Notes under the pieces: generated by a model
Database searches by the model: none
What the model was told of the DNA's origin: nothing
The model's input: only the letters and a program-made list of their open reading frames with translations
Assembly: GCA_964478455.1 (NCBI GenBank)
Contig: CAYZJD010000281.1
Span: 1 to 6,434 of the forward strand
Source of the DNA: CAYZJD01 sp964478455
Lineage (GTDB): Bacteria > Acidobacteriota > Terriglobia > Bryobacterales > Bryobacteraceae
Length of the DNA: 6,434 bases
Direction: 5' to 3'
Shown: positions 6,264 through 6,434 of the stretch, piece after piece
Position numbering within the stretch: position 1 is the stretch's first letter
How the letters are laid out: each line of letters begins with the position of its first letter
Made by a program: the position numbers and the translations under genes

Positions 6264-6434
6264 AGCGGTGGAAAGCGCTGTGGCTCTTGGGAGCTTTGGC
6301 GGTCCTGGCCGCGACACAGGCGGAGCTGCCGGTGTTCACCGAGATCGGCAAAGAGGCGCGGATCGCGTTCCGGCACAGCTACGGCGATCACCACCTGGAC
6401 AACATCGTGGAAGGGACCGGCGCGGGGGCCTGCT
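6260..6434 (+). CDS. Exported protein, N-terminus of a likely CRTAC1 / VCBS-repeat (ASPIC/UnbV) family member (3' end outside window)
   Basis: Fifty-eight codons are visible. The product begins MKRWKALWLLGALAVLAATQ, a clear Sec signal peptide (basic n-region, hydrophobic residues 7-18), followed by PVFTEIGKEARIAFRHSYG and HLDNIVEGTGAGAC. The pattern 'F-x-[DE]-x-[AT]...A-x-I-x-F-x-H...E-x-x-G-x-G', just before an expected Asp-rich F-x-D-x-D-x-D-G motif, is how CRTAC1-type proteins start (FG-GAP/VCBS calcium-binding propeller followed by an ASPIC/UnbV domain). The expected Asp-rich repeat would begin right after the window edge, so the call rests on a short match. It overlaps the upstream propeller/cytochrome gene by 4 bp and has a strong ribosome binding site, so both proteins are probably made together. 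The function of this family in bacteria is unclear; calcium-dependent surface roles are suspected. Confidence 0.6.
   Translation, partial: MKRWKALWLLGALAVLAATQAELPVFTEIGKEARIAFRHSYGDHHLDNIVEGTGAGAC

Overview
This is a GC-rich, densely packed bacterial chromosomal window with six protein-coding genes, two of them cut by the window edges. I see no RNA gene, CRISPR array, insertion sequence or phage gene. The mix of twin-arginine-type leaders on TIM-barrel enzymes, a GH20-like glycosidase, a beta-propeller/cytochrome c protein resembling the hydrazine synthase alpha subunit, and the start of a CRTAC1 (ASPIC/UnbV)-type protein suggests Acidobacteriota, perhaps the Bryobacterales/Solibacter group. 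Planctomycetota or Verrucomicrobiota are alternatives. This assignment is inference from gene style, not a database result.

Left part (1-3404): an exported sugar-phosphate isomerase/epimerase-like protein runs leftwards out of the window. A 44-bp gap separates it from a divergent two-gene unit: a Tat-exported amidohydrolase-2 family hydrolase, then, 11 bp later, an exported 739-residue GH20-like protein. All three look like envelope or periplasmic carbohydrate-related proteins. The real substrates cannot be read from the sequence.

Middle (3405-4393): an AT-richer spacer of about 175 bp carries a plausible sigma-70 promoter. It leads into a DAHP synthase (type I-beta, catalytic core only), the first enzyme of the shikimate pathway. 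The catalytic core is intact, but no ATG, GTG or TTG lies in frame between the upstream stop at 3539-3541 and M49 of the core. The start is therefore unresolved: a rare CTG or ATT start, or an upstream indel.

Right part (4394-6434): an exported TolB-like propeller protein carries two c-type heme motifs, one CxxCH and one unusual CxxxxCH. It overlaps the next gene by 4 bp (ATGA). That gene is an exported protein whose N-terminus looks like the CRTAC1/VCBS-repeat family, and it runs off the right edge. These two are probably translationally coupled and work outside the cytoplasm.

Most of the window is ordinary accessory-metabolism content. The points most worth a second look are the missing start of the DAHP synthase, the non-canonical active-site context of the GH20-like protein, and the hydrazine-synthase-alpha-like architecture with its CxxxxCH motif.
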